From an uncultured Eubacteriales bacterium (GTDB taxonomy: Bacteria; Bacillota; Clostridia; Oscillospirales; CAG-272): 41,610 nt of DNA. The stretch spans positions 1-41,610 of the forward strand of contig CAKSSY010000006.1 of assembly GCA_934489945.1 (NCBI GenBank), written 5' to 3'. The notes beneath the pieces are model-generated. The model ran no database searches. It saw only the letters and a list, made by a program, of their open reading frames with translations, and was not told the origin of the DNA. Position 1 is the first letter of the stretch; each line of letters opens with the position of its first letter. Position numbers and translations under genes: made by a program. This document shows, one piece after another, positions 23,977-32,300 of this stretch.

Positions 23977-24453
23977 TTATTTTCTTTTGGATTTTCGTTT
24001 TTTTGCTGTTCTCGGTTTGTGAGCTCCGATCATGGCACCTGCTATTGAAAGCCCGGCGGCAACGCCGCGAAGCCCAACCGCCAAAGGAAGAGAACGATCG
24101 GCAGAATAGGAACCATCAAAAAACAACGAGACAAGAAACATGGTCACAAGCATCATTACAGCATACAGCCCGCCGCACAAAAGAGCCGAACCACTATTGA
24201 ATTTGGCAGACAAAAAACCGCCGAGAAGAGCGGATATATAAAGAATGCAGAAGGCGACCGGTGTGATATAGCGGTTCGGATCCGCAAGAGAATAAACCAC
24301 TGCGGATAAAATCAGAGTCAAAACACTGCCGATAGCCAGTGAAATCCAATATCCGCGCAAGGTGTTGCGTAGAATGCCGTGCGGTTTTGTGTTGTCAGGG
24401 AGGGACAGAGCCGAAGATTTGGAGTGTCCTTTTTTTGCTTTGCCGATATTCAT
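23977..24453 (-). CDS. TIGR04086-like membrane protein
   Basis: 158 aa from ATG 24453, with GGAGG 5 nt upstream; the frame is open to 24504, but that extension includes a hairpin and lacks a ribosome site. Four hydrophobic helices follow a ~45-residue polar N-terminus: YWISLAIGSVLTLILSAVVY, FCILYISALLGGFLSAKF, LLCGGLYAVMMLVTMFLVSL and LPLAVGLRGVAAGLSIAGAMIGA. The C-terminus is basic (KKRKSKRK). This matches the small YajC-adjacent membrane proteins (TIGR04086) of Clostridia. Function unknown; a role near the Sec translocase is suggested by context only. Confidence 0.75.
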   Translation of the reverse strand: MNIGKAKKGHSKSSALSLPDNTKPHGILRNTLRGYWISLAIGSVLTLILSAVVYSLADPNRYITPVAFCILYISALLGGFLSAKFNSGSALLCGGLYAVMMLVTMFLVSLFFDGSYSADRSLPLAVGLRGVAAGLSIAGAMIGAHKPRTAKKRKSKRK

Positions 24454-24457
24454 AAAT

Positions 24458-24502
24458 GCCTCCGCCAAATAGTATTTCAACACACTATATTCCGGCAGAG
24501 GC
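24458..24502 (-). promoter_or_regulatory. Hairpin enclosing the ribosome binding site of the TIGR04086-like gene
   Basis: On the minus-strand RNA, GCCUCUGCC (24502-24494) pairs with GGCGGAGGC (24466-24458), nine pairs with one G-U; inner ATAGT/ACTAT can add five more. The GGAGG that serves ATG 24453 sits in the 3' arm. It could reduce translation, insulate the gene from yajC or help end transcription; no T-run follows. Confidence 0.55.
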
Positions 24503-24519
24503 AATTTTATGAATGTTAT

Positions 24520-24846
24520 TCAGTTCTGTGCATCTTCCGCGTGAACATCCACATTGCGGACTGCGCTTTTGAGAATGCGGATTTTGGTTCCGTCGCGGCT
24601 GGTTTCCAGCACAAGGGTTTCGTCCTTGATGCTGACGATTTTGCCGATAATGCCGCCGATTGTAGTAATCTCATCGCCGACAACGAGAGCATTTCTCATA
24701 TTGTTAACTTCTTTTTCCTGCTTTTTCTGCGGTCTGATCATAAAGAAATAGACCAGAACAAACATGACAAGAATTATGCCGATCGAAAGCCAAGAGCTGG
24801 TAGGATTGGCAGTCGCTGTCGTGCCTCCTTCAAGTAATCTAAACAT
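24520..24846 (-). CDS. yajC: Preprotein translocase accessory subunit YajC
   Basis: 108 aa. One membrane helix (IGIILVMFVLVYFFMIRPQ, residues ~22-40) is followed by the conserved RPQKKQEKE and a cytoplasmic domain with VGDEITTIGGIIGKIVSI and KIRILKSAVRNV. YajC associates with SecD/SecF. GGAGG lies 6 nt before ATG 24846. It is the first gene of a three-gene minus-strand cluster with a promoter at 24878-24906. secD and secF are not in the window. Confidence 0.95.
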   Translation of the reverse strand: MFRLLEGGTTATANPTSSWLSIGIILVMFVLVYFFMIRPQKKQEKEVNNMRNALVVGDEITTIGGIIGKIVSIKDETLVLETSRDGTKIRILKSAVRNVDVHAEDAQN

Positions 24847-24877
24847 TTTTTCCTCCGAACATAATAATGATAAAGAT

Positions 24878-24906
24878 ATTATAAACTATTTTTTCTCAGA
24901 AAGCAA
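24878..24906 (-). promoter_or_regulatory. Sigma-A promoter for yajC
   Basis: On the minus strand TTGCTT (24906-24901), 17 nt, TATAAT (24883-24878), about 32 nt upstream of the yajC start. It is divergent from the rimM promoter. Confidence 0.82.
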
Positions 24907-24986
24907 CAGATATTTGTAAATATTTGAAAAAAGTTATAAAAATGGCTATTTCCGGGAAAGAATTGTAAAAAAAAAAGGAACGGCGG

Positions 24987-25015
24987 TTGCATTTCAGAGC
25001 AAAATGTGGTATACT
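24987..25015 (+). promoter_or_regulatory. Sigma-A promoter for rimM-trmD
   Basis: TTGCAT (24987-24992), 17 nt, TATACT (25010-25015), 41 nt upstream of the preferred rimM start at 25057. Confidence 0.82.
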
Positions 25016-25056
25016 GTTTTATATGTAGATAGATGTGGATGAAAGGCAGAAACCCG

Positions 25057-25563
25057 ATGAAAGAGAAATATCTGGAATGTGGCAGGATCATCAATACACA
25101 TGGCATAAAGGGTGAAGTGAAAATTGAACCGTGGTGCGATTCTCCTGCTGTTTTTGCGAAACTGCCCCGTGTTTGGATGAAAGGAAAACAAGGGCTGACG
25201 GATTATCGTATAAGCCGAGCATCCGTTTTCAAACAATTTGTGATAGCGGGGCTTGAAGGGGTGGATAGTATCGATAAGGCGGCTCTTTTGAAAAACGTGA
25301 CACTTTATGCCGACCGTGAGGATTTTCCCGTGAAATCCGGTGCATATTTTCTTGCTGATCTGATCGGTCTGCCCGTTTTTGATAATGTAACGGGAAAAGA
25401 ATACGGAAAACTTCGTGAGATCATCAATCGCGGTGCGTCGGATATTTATGTTGTAGATACGCCATCCGGCGAAAGAATGATGCCTGCTGTCGGGGAGTTT
25501 GTGAAAAAAGTGGATCCGAATACCGGCATTTTTGTTGAGCCGATTGAAGGAATGTTTGAATAA
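25057..25563 (+). CDS. rimM: Ribosome maturation factor RimM
   Basis: 168 aa from ATG 25057, which gives the usual N-terminus MKEKYLECGRIINTHGIKGE; ATG 25033 in frame would add eight unusual residues. Features: the RimM signature INTHGIKGEVKI, YRISRASVFKQFVIAGLEGVD, and in the PRC-barrel domain YFLADLIGLPVF and RMMPAVGEFVKKVD. RimM binds S19 and assists 30S head maturation. trmD follows after 18 nt, a widespread pairing. Confidence 0.95.
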   Translation: MKEKYLECGRIINTHGIKGEVKIEPWCDSPAVFAKLPRVWMKGKQGLTDYRISRASVFKQFVIAGLEGVDSIDKAALLKNVTLYADREDFPVKSGAYFLADLIGLPVFDNVTGKEYGKLREIINRGASDIYVVDTPSGERMMPAVGEFVKKVDPNTGIFVEPIEGMFE

Positions 25564-25581
25564 AGCAGAAAGGAAAACGAT

Positions 25582-26292
25582 ATGAGATTTGACATCATGA
25601 CGCTTTTTCCCGAATTGGTTGAGAGAGTGTTGGAGGAAAGCATTATCGGCAGAGCGCAAAAAAGCGGAGCCATTACGGTTGGAACATACAATATTCGTGA
25701 CTATTCCGAGGATAAGCATCATCGCGTGGATGATACTCCATATGGCGGCGGGAAGGGAATGCTGATGATGGCACCGCCGATTTACAGATGCTATTCTGCT
25801 GTTGTTGCAGCAACTCCCAATATTTCTGCGGAACAAAGACATACCATTTATATGTCTCCTCAGGGACAGATTCTGAATCAAAAAAAGGCGAGAGAATTGG
25901 CATCTTATGAGCAGCTTATCCTTTTGTGCGGACATTATGAGGGGGTCGATCATCGTGTGATCGATGAAATTGTAGATGAAGAAATTTCGATCGGAGACTA
26001 TGTATTGACGGGCGGAGAAATTCCTGCCTGTATTCTTGTGGACTGTGTTGCAAGATTGGTCAATGGGGTGCTTGCCGCTCCGGAATGTTTTGAAAAAGAA
26101 AGTTTTTCAGACGGACTTCTCGAATATCCGCAGTATACCCGACCTTTTGAATATCATGGTGCGAAGGTTCCCGAGATTCTGCTTTCCGGTCATCATGAGA
26201 ATATAGAAAAGTGGCGAGCGGAGAAAGCTCTTGAAATTACAAGAAAGAACAGACCGGATCTGTTGAAGCTGAAGGAGGAAAACGGTATTTGA
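25582..26292 (+). CDS. trmD: tRNA (guanine37-N1)-methyltransferase TrmD
   Basis: 236 aa SPOUT enzyme. Motifs: MRFDIMTLFPELVERVLEESI, DYSEDKHHRVDDTPYGGGKGM (in part), the trefoil-knot SAM site LLCGHYEGVDHRV and IGDYVLTGGEIPA, then VNGVLAAPECFEKESF and PEILLSGHHENIEKWR. It methylates G37 of tRNAs with G36 and prevents +1 frameshifting. The stop TGA at 26290-26292 overlaps the TTG start of the next gene. Confidence 0.97.
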   Translation: MRFDIMTLFPELVERVLEESIIGRAQKSGAITVGTYNIRDYSEDKHHRVDDTPYGGGKGMLMMAPPIYRCYSAVVAATPNISAEQRHTIYMSPQGQILNQKKARELASYEQLILLCGHYEGVDHRVIDEIVDEEISIGDYVLTGGEIPACILVDCVARLVNGVLAAPECFEKESFSDGLLEYPQYTRPFEYHGAKVPEILLSGHHENIEKWRAEKALEITRKNRPDLLKLKEENGI

Positions 26293-28235
26293 AAAAGGAG
26301 AAAACATCAATCTTTCGCAGTGTGATATTGGAAAAGTTGTATTGGTTGACCGATCGGTTTTACAGCCTTTTGATCAATGGTTTTCTCGGCAAGATTTTTA
26401 CCGCATATTCCGCCGAGGAGGAAGGGTTACTGAGGGGCAGGCTTTTTTCGCGAACCATACAAACTCCTAAAAAAAGACGGATTTCGGATGCGGTCAGACT
26501 TGGGATTGCGCGAGTGTTTGAAAACAGCTTTTGGATCAAGAAGGCGGAAGAACTCGGTTTTTCGCTGATTTATCGTAAGCTCAAAACATACGGTGCATTG
26601 TTTTTATCGTTCGGAGCATACGGAATTATGACATATGTGGTGAAGGAGTTTGCTGTTCCCGGTGTTACGGCGGATATTCATCGCGCATTTTTCTGTGCCG
26701 GTGCTCTCATACTTTCATTCCCGATGATGAGTTCGAAGGAAACGCTTGCTGAGTCAATTTTGAACAGTCGTTTTTTGGCACCGATACTTTTTGAGGGGTT
26801 AGGTGTCCCACGTGATACATTTACAAAGGACATTCATTGCCGAAAACGTTATGGGTTTGTAACAGCAGTCGGGATGTTGTTCGGCGTTCTCACGTATTAT
26901 GTGGATCCGGTGTATTACCTTGCCGTGGTGGCAATTGCGGTGGGAATCTTTGTTGTCTCTCAATTTCCCGAAATCGGAATTATCGGTTGGATTGCGACAC
27001 TTCCGTTTTCCGGTTTCTTTCGCCATCCGACTATTCTGCTTGTCGGTATTGTATCTGTAACGGGAGTCAGTTATCTTGTAAAATTGATTCGCGGAAAACG
27101 TGTTTTCCGAATGAAACTTATGGATTATGTCATTTTGCTTTTCCTTGTTTTGTATCTGTTGGGAGGATTCATCAGTGCCGGTGGACTTGCGTCACTTGGG
27201 ACTGCGGTTGTGTATACCATATTGCTTGGCGGATATTTTTTGGTGTTCAATCTTATGCGTACACGGGAATGGGTTCGGAGATGTGCGGGAACTGCGGCGT
27301 TGTCGGGCACCATTGCCTGCCTTTTCGGAGTTACTCAGATTTTTACCGGTACGGTCAACCCCTCGTGGATTGATACGCGGTTATTTGCCGGTATCGGAAC
27401 ACGGATCACTTCAACTTTTGAAAATCCCAATGTATTTGCCGAGTATCTTCTTTTGGTGATTCCGATTGCGGCGGCTTTATTGTTCCGGGAGAACAGCATA
27501 AAGGAGATTGTGGCATATGTTTTCTCGTTGGGAATTATGCTTGTATGCCTTGTTTTCACGTGGAGCAGGGGGGCTTGGCTCGGATTTCTTGTCGGAGCGG
27601 TGTTGTTTTTTATGATTTTGTCCCGGAGGACATTGATCGGACTTTTCGGTTTGGAAATTGCTTCACCGTTGTTGGTGCGCTTGATCCCGAGTCGTGTGTC
27701 GGAACGGTTTCTCAGTATCGGCAACGTTGCGGAATCTTCGGCGTCTTATCGGATTTCGGCATGGTATGGCGTAGGAGAAATGCTGAAGAAGACATGGTGG
27801 GGCGGCATTGGAGTGGGCAGTTCGGCGTTCGGAACCGTGTATCCTGCTTTCGCATATGCGGGAGTGGAGACGCTTGAACACGCACACAGTATTTATTTGC
27901 AATTGATGGTGGAACTCGGACTTCCGGGGCTGATTGTGTTTTGCTTGATTATGTTTCTGTTTGCTCAGAATTGTTTTGAATATCTTTTCCGGATCAAAAA
28001 CCGGGAGGGAAAGGGCGTTGTCATGGCGGGCATTGCCTCTGTGACGGCAATGCTTGTAATCGGTATGACCGATCATATCTTTTACAACTTCCGTATTTTT
28101 CTCGCTTTTTGGACAACCATCGGTGTGGTTAACGCCTATATTAAAACCGGATTTTCAGAAGCAGATCGGCATAACGGGTATGAAAATAATACACAGTACG
28201 CAGCAGCATTGGAGCTGGATGCGGATATGCTGTGA
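26289..28235 (+). CDS. O-antigen ligase/polymerase-like integral membrane protein
   Basis: 648 aa from TTG 26289, supported by AAGGAGG at 26272-26278 and overlap with the trmD stop; no ATG occurs in the first ~110 codons. The protein has an ~100-residue basic N-terminal part, then about 11-13 hydrophobic helices. The Wzy_C core is visible: TSTFENPNVFAEYLLLVIPIA, VFTWSRGAWLGFLVGAVLFF, and the periplasmic loop with EHAHSIYLQLMVELGLPGL, whose H-x-x-x-x-x-x-E pattern is typical of the ligase family. It may join or polymerise surface glycans. Two DUF4330 genes follow in the same unit. Confidence 0.85.
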   Translation: MKKEKTSIFRSVILEKLYWLTDRFYSLLINGFLGKIFTAYSAEEEGLLRGRLFSRTIQTPKKRRISDAVRLGIARVFENSFWIKKAEELGFSLIYRKLKTYGALFLSFGAYGIMTYVVKEFAVPGVTADIHRAFFCAGALILSFPMMSSKETLAESILNSRFLAPILFEGLGVPRDTFTKDIHCRKRYGFVTAVGMLFGVLTYYVDPVYYLAVVAIAVGIFVVSQFPEIGIIGWIATLPFSGFFRHPTILLVGIVSVTGVSYLVKLIRGKRVFRMKLMDYVILLFLVLYLLGGFISAGGLASLGTAVVYTILLGGYFLVFNLMRTREWVRRCAGTAALSGTIACLFGVTQIFTGTVNPSWIDTRLFAGIGTRITSTFENPNVFAEYLLLVIPIAAALLFRENSIKEIVAYVFSLGIMLVCLVFTWSRGAWLGFLVGAVLFFMILSRRTLIGLFGLEIASPLLVRLIPSRVSERFLSIGNVAESSASYRISAWYGVGEMLKKTWWGGIGVGSSAFGTVYPAFAYAGVETLEHAHSIYLQLMVELGLPGLIVFCLIMFLFAQNCFEYLFRIKNREGKGVVMAGIASVTAMLVIGMTDHIFYNFRIFLAFWTTIGVVNAYIKTGFSEADRHNGYENNTQYAAALELDADML

Positions 28236-28250
28236 AAAGGGGGAAAAATT

Positions 28251-28772
28251 ATGGAAGAAAAGACCGGTGGATTCGGTGCGGTCAAACGGAAACGCGGAAA
28301 ATTTAATCTGATTGATCTGATATTTATAGTATTTGTGATTGCGGCAGTGCTTTTTGTTGTTTTTGTACTGGATCCTTTTTCTCTGAACGTTTTTGGGAAA
28401 GAGGAACAGAAGGTTTTATTGGAATATACGGTGCAGTTTGATTATGTGGAAGCATCACTGACAGATAATATCAAGCCGGGAGATGAAGTGATCGGAGCAT
28501 CCGGAAAAAATTCACTTGGCAGAGTCACTTCGATTCGGAACGACATTTTGTATTCCGAACTGTACTATAATTCCGAGAACGATACCGTGAGTATGAAGGA
28601 GTATCCGGATCGCTATAATCTTCAGGTGACCATGACAGCGGATGCTGTTTTTGAGCCGGGAACAGGATATACCGTGAAGGGCAGTCGGATTGCGGTTGGT
28701 GCAAAATACTCTTTGATGTTTCCCGATTATCTCGGGACGGGATATTGTGTGAGTATGAGAGAAGTCGGATAA
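28251..28772 (+). CDS. DUF4330 domain protein (first copy)
   Basis: 173 aa. A basic N-terminus (KRKRGKFNLID) is followed by one membrane helix (LIFIVFVIAAVLFVVFVL, residues ~23-40) and an extracytoplasmic beta-rich domain with PGDEVIGASGKNSLGRVTSI. This is the DUF4330 pattern, found mostly in Clostridia next to polysaccharide genes. It follows the polymerase by 15 nt. The next gene is a paralogue. Biochemical role unknown. Confidence 0.8.
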   Translation: MEEKTGGFGAVKRKRGKFNLIDLIFIVFVIAAVLFVVFVLDPFSLNVFGKEEQKVLLEYTVQFDYVEASLTDNIKPGDEVIGASGKNSLGRVTSIRNDILYSELYYNSENDTVSMKEYPDRYNLQVTMTADAVFEPGTGYTVKGSRIAVGAKYSLMFPDYLGTGYCVSMREVG

Positions 28773-28782
28773 GGAGGAGAAT

Positions 28783-29289
28783 ATGGCAAATCGTGATTCC
28801 GCAAAAAAAGGAACCCGTTTTGGGTTTAACACGATGGATTTGATTATCCTGTTGCTTGTTTTGGTTTGTATAGTGGGAGCCGTTATCCGCGCCAGACAGA
28901 TTGGGGTATGGAAAAACGAATCCGAACTTGAGTCGTATGAAATTTATTTTTCTGTTTCGGATATAGCGTATACCTCTGAAGATGCACTTGTACCGGGGGA
29001 TACGGTGACTTTGTGTGACAGCGGAACTGTAATCGGAACTTTGCAGAGTCTGGATTCGATTTTGCCGTCGACGATGTATGTCAAGGATGCGGACGGCAAT
29101 GTTCTCAGTATCAATTATCCCGAGTCGACTCGTATTGATGTAACCGGAACGATACACTCTACCGGTGTTATGAGTCCAAACGGTTACCTTGCCGGTGGAA
29201 TAACATATCTTGCACCCGGTATGCATTATTCGGTGCGTAGTGAACACATGGATTTTCAGATAGAAATTCTCAGAATTGGGAATAGTTGA
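28783..29289 (+). CDS. DUF4330 domain protein (second copy)
   Basis: 168 aa with the same plan as the preceding gene: polar basic N-terminus, NTMDLIILLLVLVCIVGAVI as membrane helix and a domain with VPGDTVTLCDSGTVIGTLQSL, aligning with PGDEVIGASGKNSLGRVTSI in copy one. It starts 10 nt after copy one. The pair is diverged, sharing pattern more than identity, so the duplication is old and the two may form a heteromer. 192 nt of non-coding sequence with the ptsH promoter follow; no clear terminator was found there. Confidence 0.78.
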   Translation: MANRDSAKKGTRFGFNTMDLIILLLVLVCIVGAVIRARQIGVWKNESELESYEIYFSVSDIAYTSEDALVPGDTVTLCDSGTVIGTLQSLDSILPSTMYVKDADGNVLSINYPESTRIDVTGTIHSTGVMSPNGYLAGGITYLAPGMHYSVRSEHMDFQIEILRIGNS

Positions 29290-29374
29290 CGGCAATAACG
29301 AGAAAAATATAAAAAATGTCGAAATTGAGCGGATGAATCTTAAAAAATTCATGAAAAAACACAACAAATTTCAC

Positions 29375-29403
29375 TTGATTTTATGATGGTTTTTTGTTAT
29401 ACT
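29375..29403 (+). promoter_or_regulatory. Sigma-A promoter for ptsH
   Basis: TTGATT (29375-29380), 17 nt, TATACT (29398-29403), 78 nt before ATG 29482. Confidence 0.8.
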
Positions 29404-29481
29404 GATAATGCATATGAATAAATGTGCAATTCAAAAGCCCGAACGGAAACCCTTCGGCTTGGTGATATAGGAGCGAGAAAG

Positions 29482-29745
29482 ATGATTTCAAGAGAGGTTA
29501 CAATTACCAATTCGATCGGACTGCATGCAAGACCTGCGACCTTCTTTATTCAAAAGGCAAACACCTATAAGAGTTCTATTTGGGTTGAGAAGGATGATCG
29601 CAGAGTGAATGCCAAAAGTCTGCTCGGTGTTCTTTCTTTGGGGATTGCAAAGGGGATGACGGTTACTTTGATTGCTGACGGTCAGGACGAAGTGACTGCA
29701 CTTGATGGTCTTTCCGATCTGATTGATACAGGTTTTGCCGAATAA
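29482..29745 (+). CDS. ptsH: Phosphocarrier protein HPr
   Basis: 87 aa from ATG 29482, with AGGAG at 29469-29473; an in-frame ATG at 29422 lacks a site. SIGLHARPA carries the active-site His15 phosphorylated by enzyme I, and NAKSLLGVLSLG carries Ser46, the site used by HPr kinase in Firmicute catabolite repression. Both sites being present marks it as HPr and not Crh. No enzyme I gene is next to it. Confidence 0.93.
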   Translation: MISREVTITNSIGLHARPATFFIQKANTYKSSIWVEKDDRRVNAKSLLGVLSLGIAKGMTVTLIADGQDEVTALDGLSDLIDTGFAE

Positions 29746-29807
29746 TCGGAAATGAAAATATTTGAGCGGTAAGGGTTGACCTTGCCGTTTGTTTTTTCGG
29801 AGGAAAA

Positions 29808-31649
29808 ATGCAGAAACAGGAAAGACTGGCAAGATTGTTGGAAAAAGCGAATAGTCTGCCGCTTGTTCCGGGCGTGTATATTATGAAAAACACCTCCGGA
29901 AAGGTAATTTATGTCGGGAAATCGAGAAAACTGAAGAATCGCGTTTCTCAGTATTTTCAGAACGGAGAGAAGAACGTTAAGACTGCACGCATGGTATCGT
30001 GTGTGGACAATTTTGATTATATCGTTTGCAGGACCGAGATGGAGGCTCTCAGTCTGGAAAACAATCTCATCAAACGCTACACGCCGAAATATAATATTCG
30101 CCTGAAGGATGCAAAGTCTTACCCGTATATTAAAATCACAAATGAGGAGTATCCGCGCGTGTTGTTCACGAGAACACGGACGGGAGACAGGGCAAAGTAT
30201 TATGGACCGTATACGGGGACGGCGACCGTTTTTTCCATTCTGACCCTCTTGCGTCGCAATTTCGGAATTCCATCCTGCAAAAGAAGGTTTCCGCAGGACA
30301 TAGGGAAAGAACGACCTTGTATCTATTATCAGATGAAACAATGCTGCGGACTTTGTACCGGCGGTGTATCGAAAGAGGAATATAATTCGTTGATTCATTC
30401 GGTGTCCGAACTTTTGCGCGGAAATACGGCGAAGGTACGGCGGGATATGGAGGAAAAGATGCATGCATACTCCGAAAAGGAACAGTACGAAGCCGCAATG
30501 AGATGCCGTGATACGATTCGGGCGTTGGAAAACCTTTCAGAAAAGCAGAAGGTGGTTTCCGATCCCGATCGGAATTACGATGTTTTTGGTTTGTATGTCG
30601 GGGAACTTGCTTCTTCTATATCCGTTTTGAATGTCCGGGAAGGTGTGATACTCAACAAGTCCGATTTTGTCTTTGGGAATGATAAATTGCTTGATGACAG
30701 TGGTATTGGCAGTTTCCTGTGCGATTATTATCGCGGCAAGGGAGATATTCCCCGGGAAATCCTGTTGTCTTTTCCGTTGGATAAAGAGGAAAGAGAGTTG
30801 ATCGGAGAATATCTACTTTCCACTGCGTCGGTTAAGACCGAGATACGGACTCCCGAGAGGGGCGATAAAAAGGCATTGTGTGAAATTGCAGTGAACAATG
30901 CTGAACAGGCGACTTTGCAGTATGTTTCCGAGGCCGAAAAATCCGACAGTACACTTGCGGAACTGGCGGGAATTTTAGGGTTGGAGTCTTTGCCGAGCCG
31001 AATAGAATGTTACGATATTTCCAATCTCGGAGCGGAGCATAAAACCGCGGGTATGATCGTGTGTGAAGAAGGAACGCTGAAACGCTCGGATTATCGGAGC
31101 TTCACCATTAAAAATGTGCAAGGAACCGATGATTATGCGTGTATGCAGGAGGCGATCACACGCCGTTTTTCGCACCTTTCCGATGAGGCGGGGGCGTTTT
31201 CCGAATTGCCGGATTTGATTTTGTTGGATGGCGGCAAAGGACATGTTTCCTGTGTCAGACAGGTTCTCGGGACACTTGGCGTGGAAGTTCCGGTTTTCGG
31301 CATGGTGAAGGACGATTTTCACAAAACGCGTGCACTTTGTAATGAGACCGAGGAGATCAGTATAGCGAGAAATCAGAATATTTTTGTTTTTCTGTATAAG
31401 TTACAGGAGGAAGTTCATCGCTTTACCGTTACGAAAATGACAAATGCCAAGTTGAAAACACTCAAACGTTCTTCGCTTGAAAAAATCAGGGGAATCGGTG
31501 CGGCAAAGGCGAAAAATTTGTTGCTGGCATTTGAAAATATGGAGGATCTGCGGCGCGCGGAGCCATCCCGTCTGCGGCAGGTGAAGGGAATCAGTGAAGC
31601 CGATGCCGATAATATTTACGCGTATTTTCACGGAGGAAACGAAGAATGA
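29808..31649 (+). CDS. uvrC: Excinuclease ABC subunit C
   Basis: 613 aa. The N-terminal GIY-YIG nuclease reads PGVYIMKNTSGKVIYVGKS (residues 21-39) with KNRVSQYF. The UVR motif YSEKEQYEAAMRCRDTI is near 222-238. The second, RNase H-like nuclease has IECYDISNLGAEHKTAGMIV and LILLDGGKGH, with the acidic residues expected for 5' incision. Two helix-hairpin-helix motifs end the protein (IRGIGAAKAKNLL, QVKGISEADADNIY). It makes both cuts in nucleotide excision repair. The stop overlaps rsmD (ATGA at 31646). Confidence 0.96.
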   Translation: MQKQERLARLLEKANSLPLVPGVYIMKNTSGKVIYVGKSRKLKNRVSQYFQNGEKNVKTARMVSCVDNFDYIVCRTEMEALSLENNLIKRYTPKYNIRLKDAKSYPYIKITNEEYPRVLFTRTRTGDRAKYYGPYTGTATVFSILTLLRRNFGIPSCKRRFPQDIGKERPCIYYQMKQCCGLCTGGVSKEEYNSLIHSVSELLRGNTAKVRRDMEEKMHAYSEKEQYEAAMRCRDTIRALENLSEKQKVVSDPDRNYDVFGLYVGELASSISVLNVREGVILNKSDFVFGNDKLLDDSGIGSFLCDYYRGKGDIPREILLSFPLDKEERELIGEYLLSTASVKTEIRTPERGDKKALCEIAVNNAEQATLQYVSEAEKSDSTLAELAGILGLESLPSRIECYDISNLGAEHKTAGMIVCEEGTLKRSDYRSFTIKNVQGTDDYACMQEAITRRFSHLSDEAGAFSELPDLILLDGGKGHVSCVRQVLGTLGVEVPVFGMVKDDFHKTRALCNETEEISIARNQNIFVFLYKLQEEVHRFTVTKMTNAKLKTLKRSSLEKIRGIGAAKAKNLLLAFENMEDLRRAEPSRLRQVKGISEADADNIYAYFHGGNEE

Positions 31650-32209
31650 GAATTATAACGGGAAGTGCTAAGGGAACGGCACTTTATACGTTGGCGGGGA
31701 ACGATACACGCCCCACATCGGAAAAGGCAAAGGAAGCTGTTTTTTCGATGCTTCAGTTTGAAATTGAAGGAAGACGGGTGTTAGATCTGTTTGCCGGATC
31801 CGGGCAGATGGCACTGGAAGCGGTAAGCCGCGGAGCGTCTGGGGCAGTGCTTGTGGATAAGTCGCGTGATGCGATTGGAATTATAGAGAAAAACGTTGCC
31901 AAGACCCATTTCGCTGAGAAATGCCGCGTCTTTACCTGCGATTATGCGGATTATTTGAAGCGGCAAAAGGATGTGTTTGATCTTATATTTATTGATCCGC
32001 CGTATGATTTGAGATTGGTGGCTTCGTCACTGGAGTTGTTGCGGAATGGAAACTTTCTCAAGCCAACGTCGGTTTTGGTCTGTGAGAGTCGTGAAGAAGA
32101 TATTTTTGATGGATATGAGCCGTTGCGCGAATGGTTTGAGATCCTTCGTAAGACAAAATACGGAATTGCACATATTACGGTTCTGAAGCCGAAAAATACC
32201 GAACTTTAA
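31646..32209 (+). CDS. rsmD: 16S rRNA (guanine966-N2)-methyltransferase RsmD
   Basis: 187 aa. MRIITGSAKG starts the protein; RPTSEKAKEAVFSML is the RsmD-type substrate region; VLDLFAGSGQMALEAVSRGA is the SAM-binding motif I; and IFIDPPYD holds the catalytic DPPY (residues 117-120). It overlaps uvrC by four bases and is followed by coaD, a very common partner (rsmD-coaD), here after a new promoter. Confidence 0.94.
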   Translation: MRIITGSAKGTALYTLAGNDTRPTSEKAKEAVFSMLQFEIEGRRVLDLFAGSGQMALEAVSRGASGAVLVDKSRDAIGIIEKNVAKTHFAEKCRVFTCDYADYLKRQKDVFDLIFIDPPYDLRLVASSLELLRNGNFLKPTSVLVCESREEDIFDGYEPLREWFEILRKTKYGIAHITVLKPKNTEL

Positions 32210-32226
32210 TAAAATATTTTTTACTC

Positions 32227-32255
32227 TTGTCAAAAAAGGAAAAAGATGGTATACT
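32227..32255 (+). promoter_or_regulatory. Sigma-A promoter for coaD
   Basis: TTGTCA (32227-32232), 17 nt, TATACT (32250-32255), 45 nt before the coaD ATG. Confidence 0.82.
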
Positions 32256-32300
32256 GAAGCAGAGCATTTCCGGATTATAGAGAAAACGGAGGAAATCGGT

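Noticed and set aside
24994..25953. Minus-strand ORF of 319 codons
   Set aside because: Antisense to rimM and trmD, no ribosome site, low-complexity His/Ile/Arg translation.
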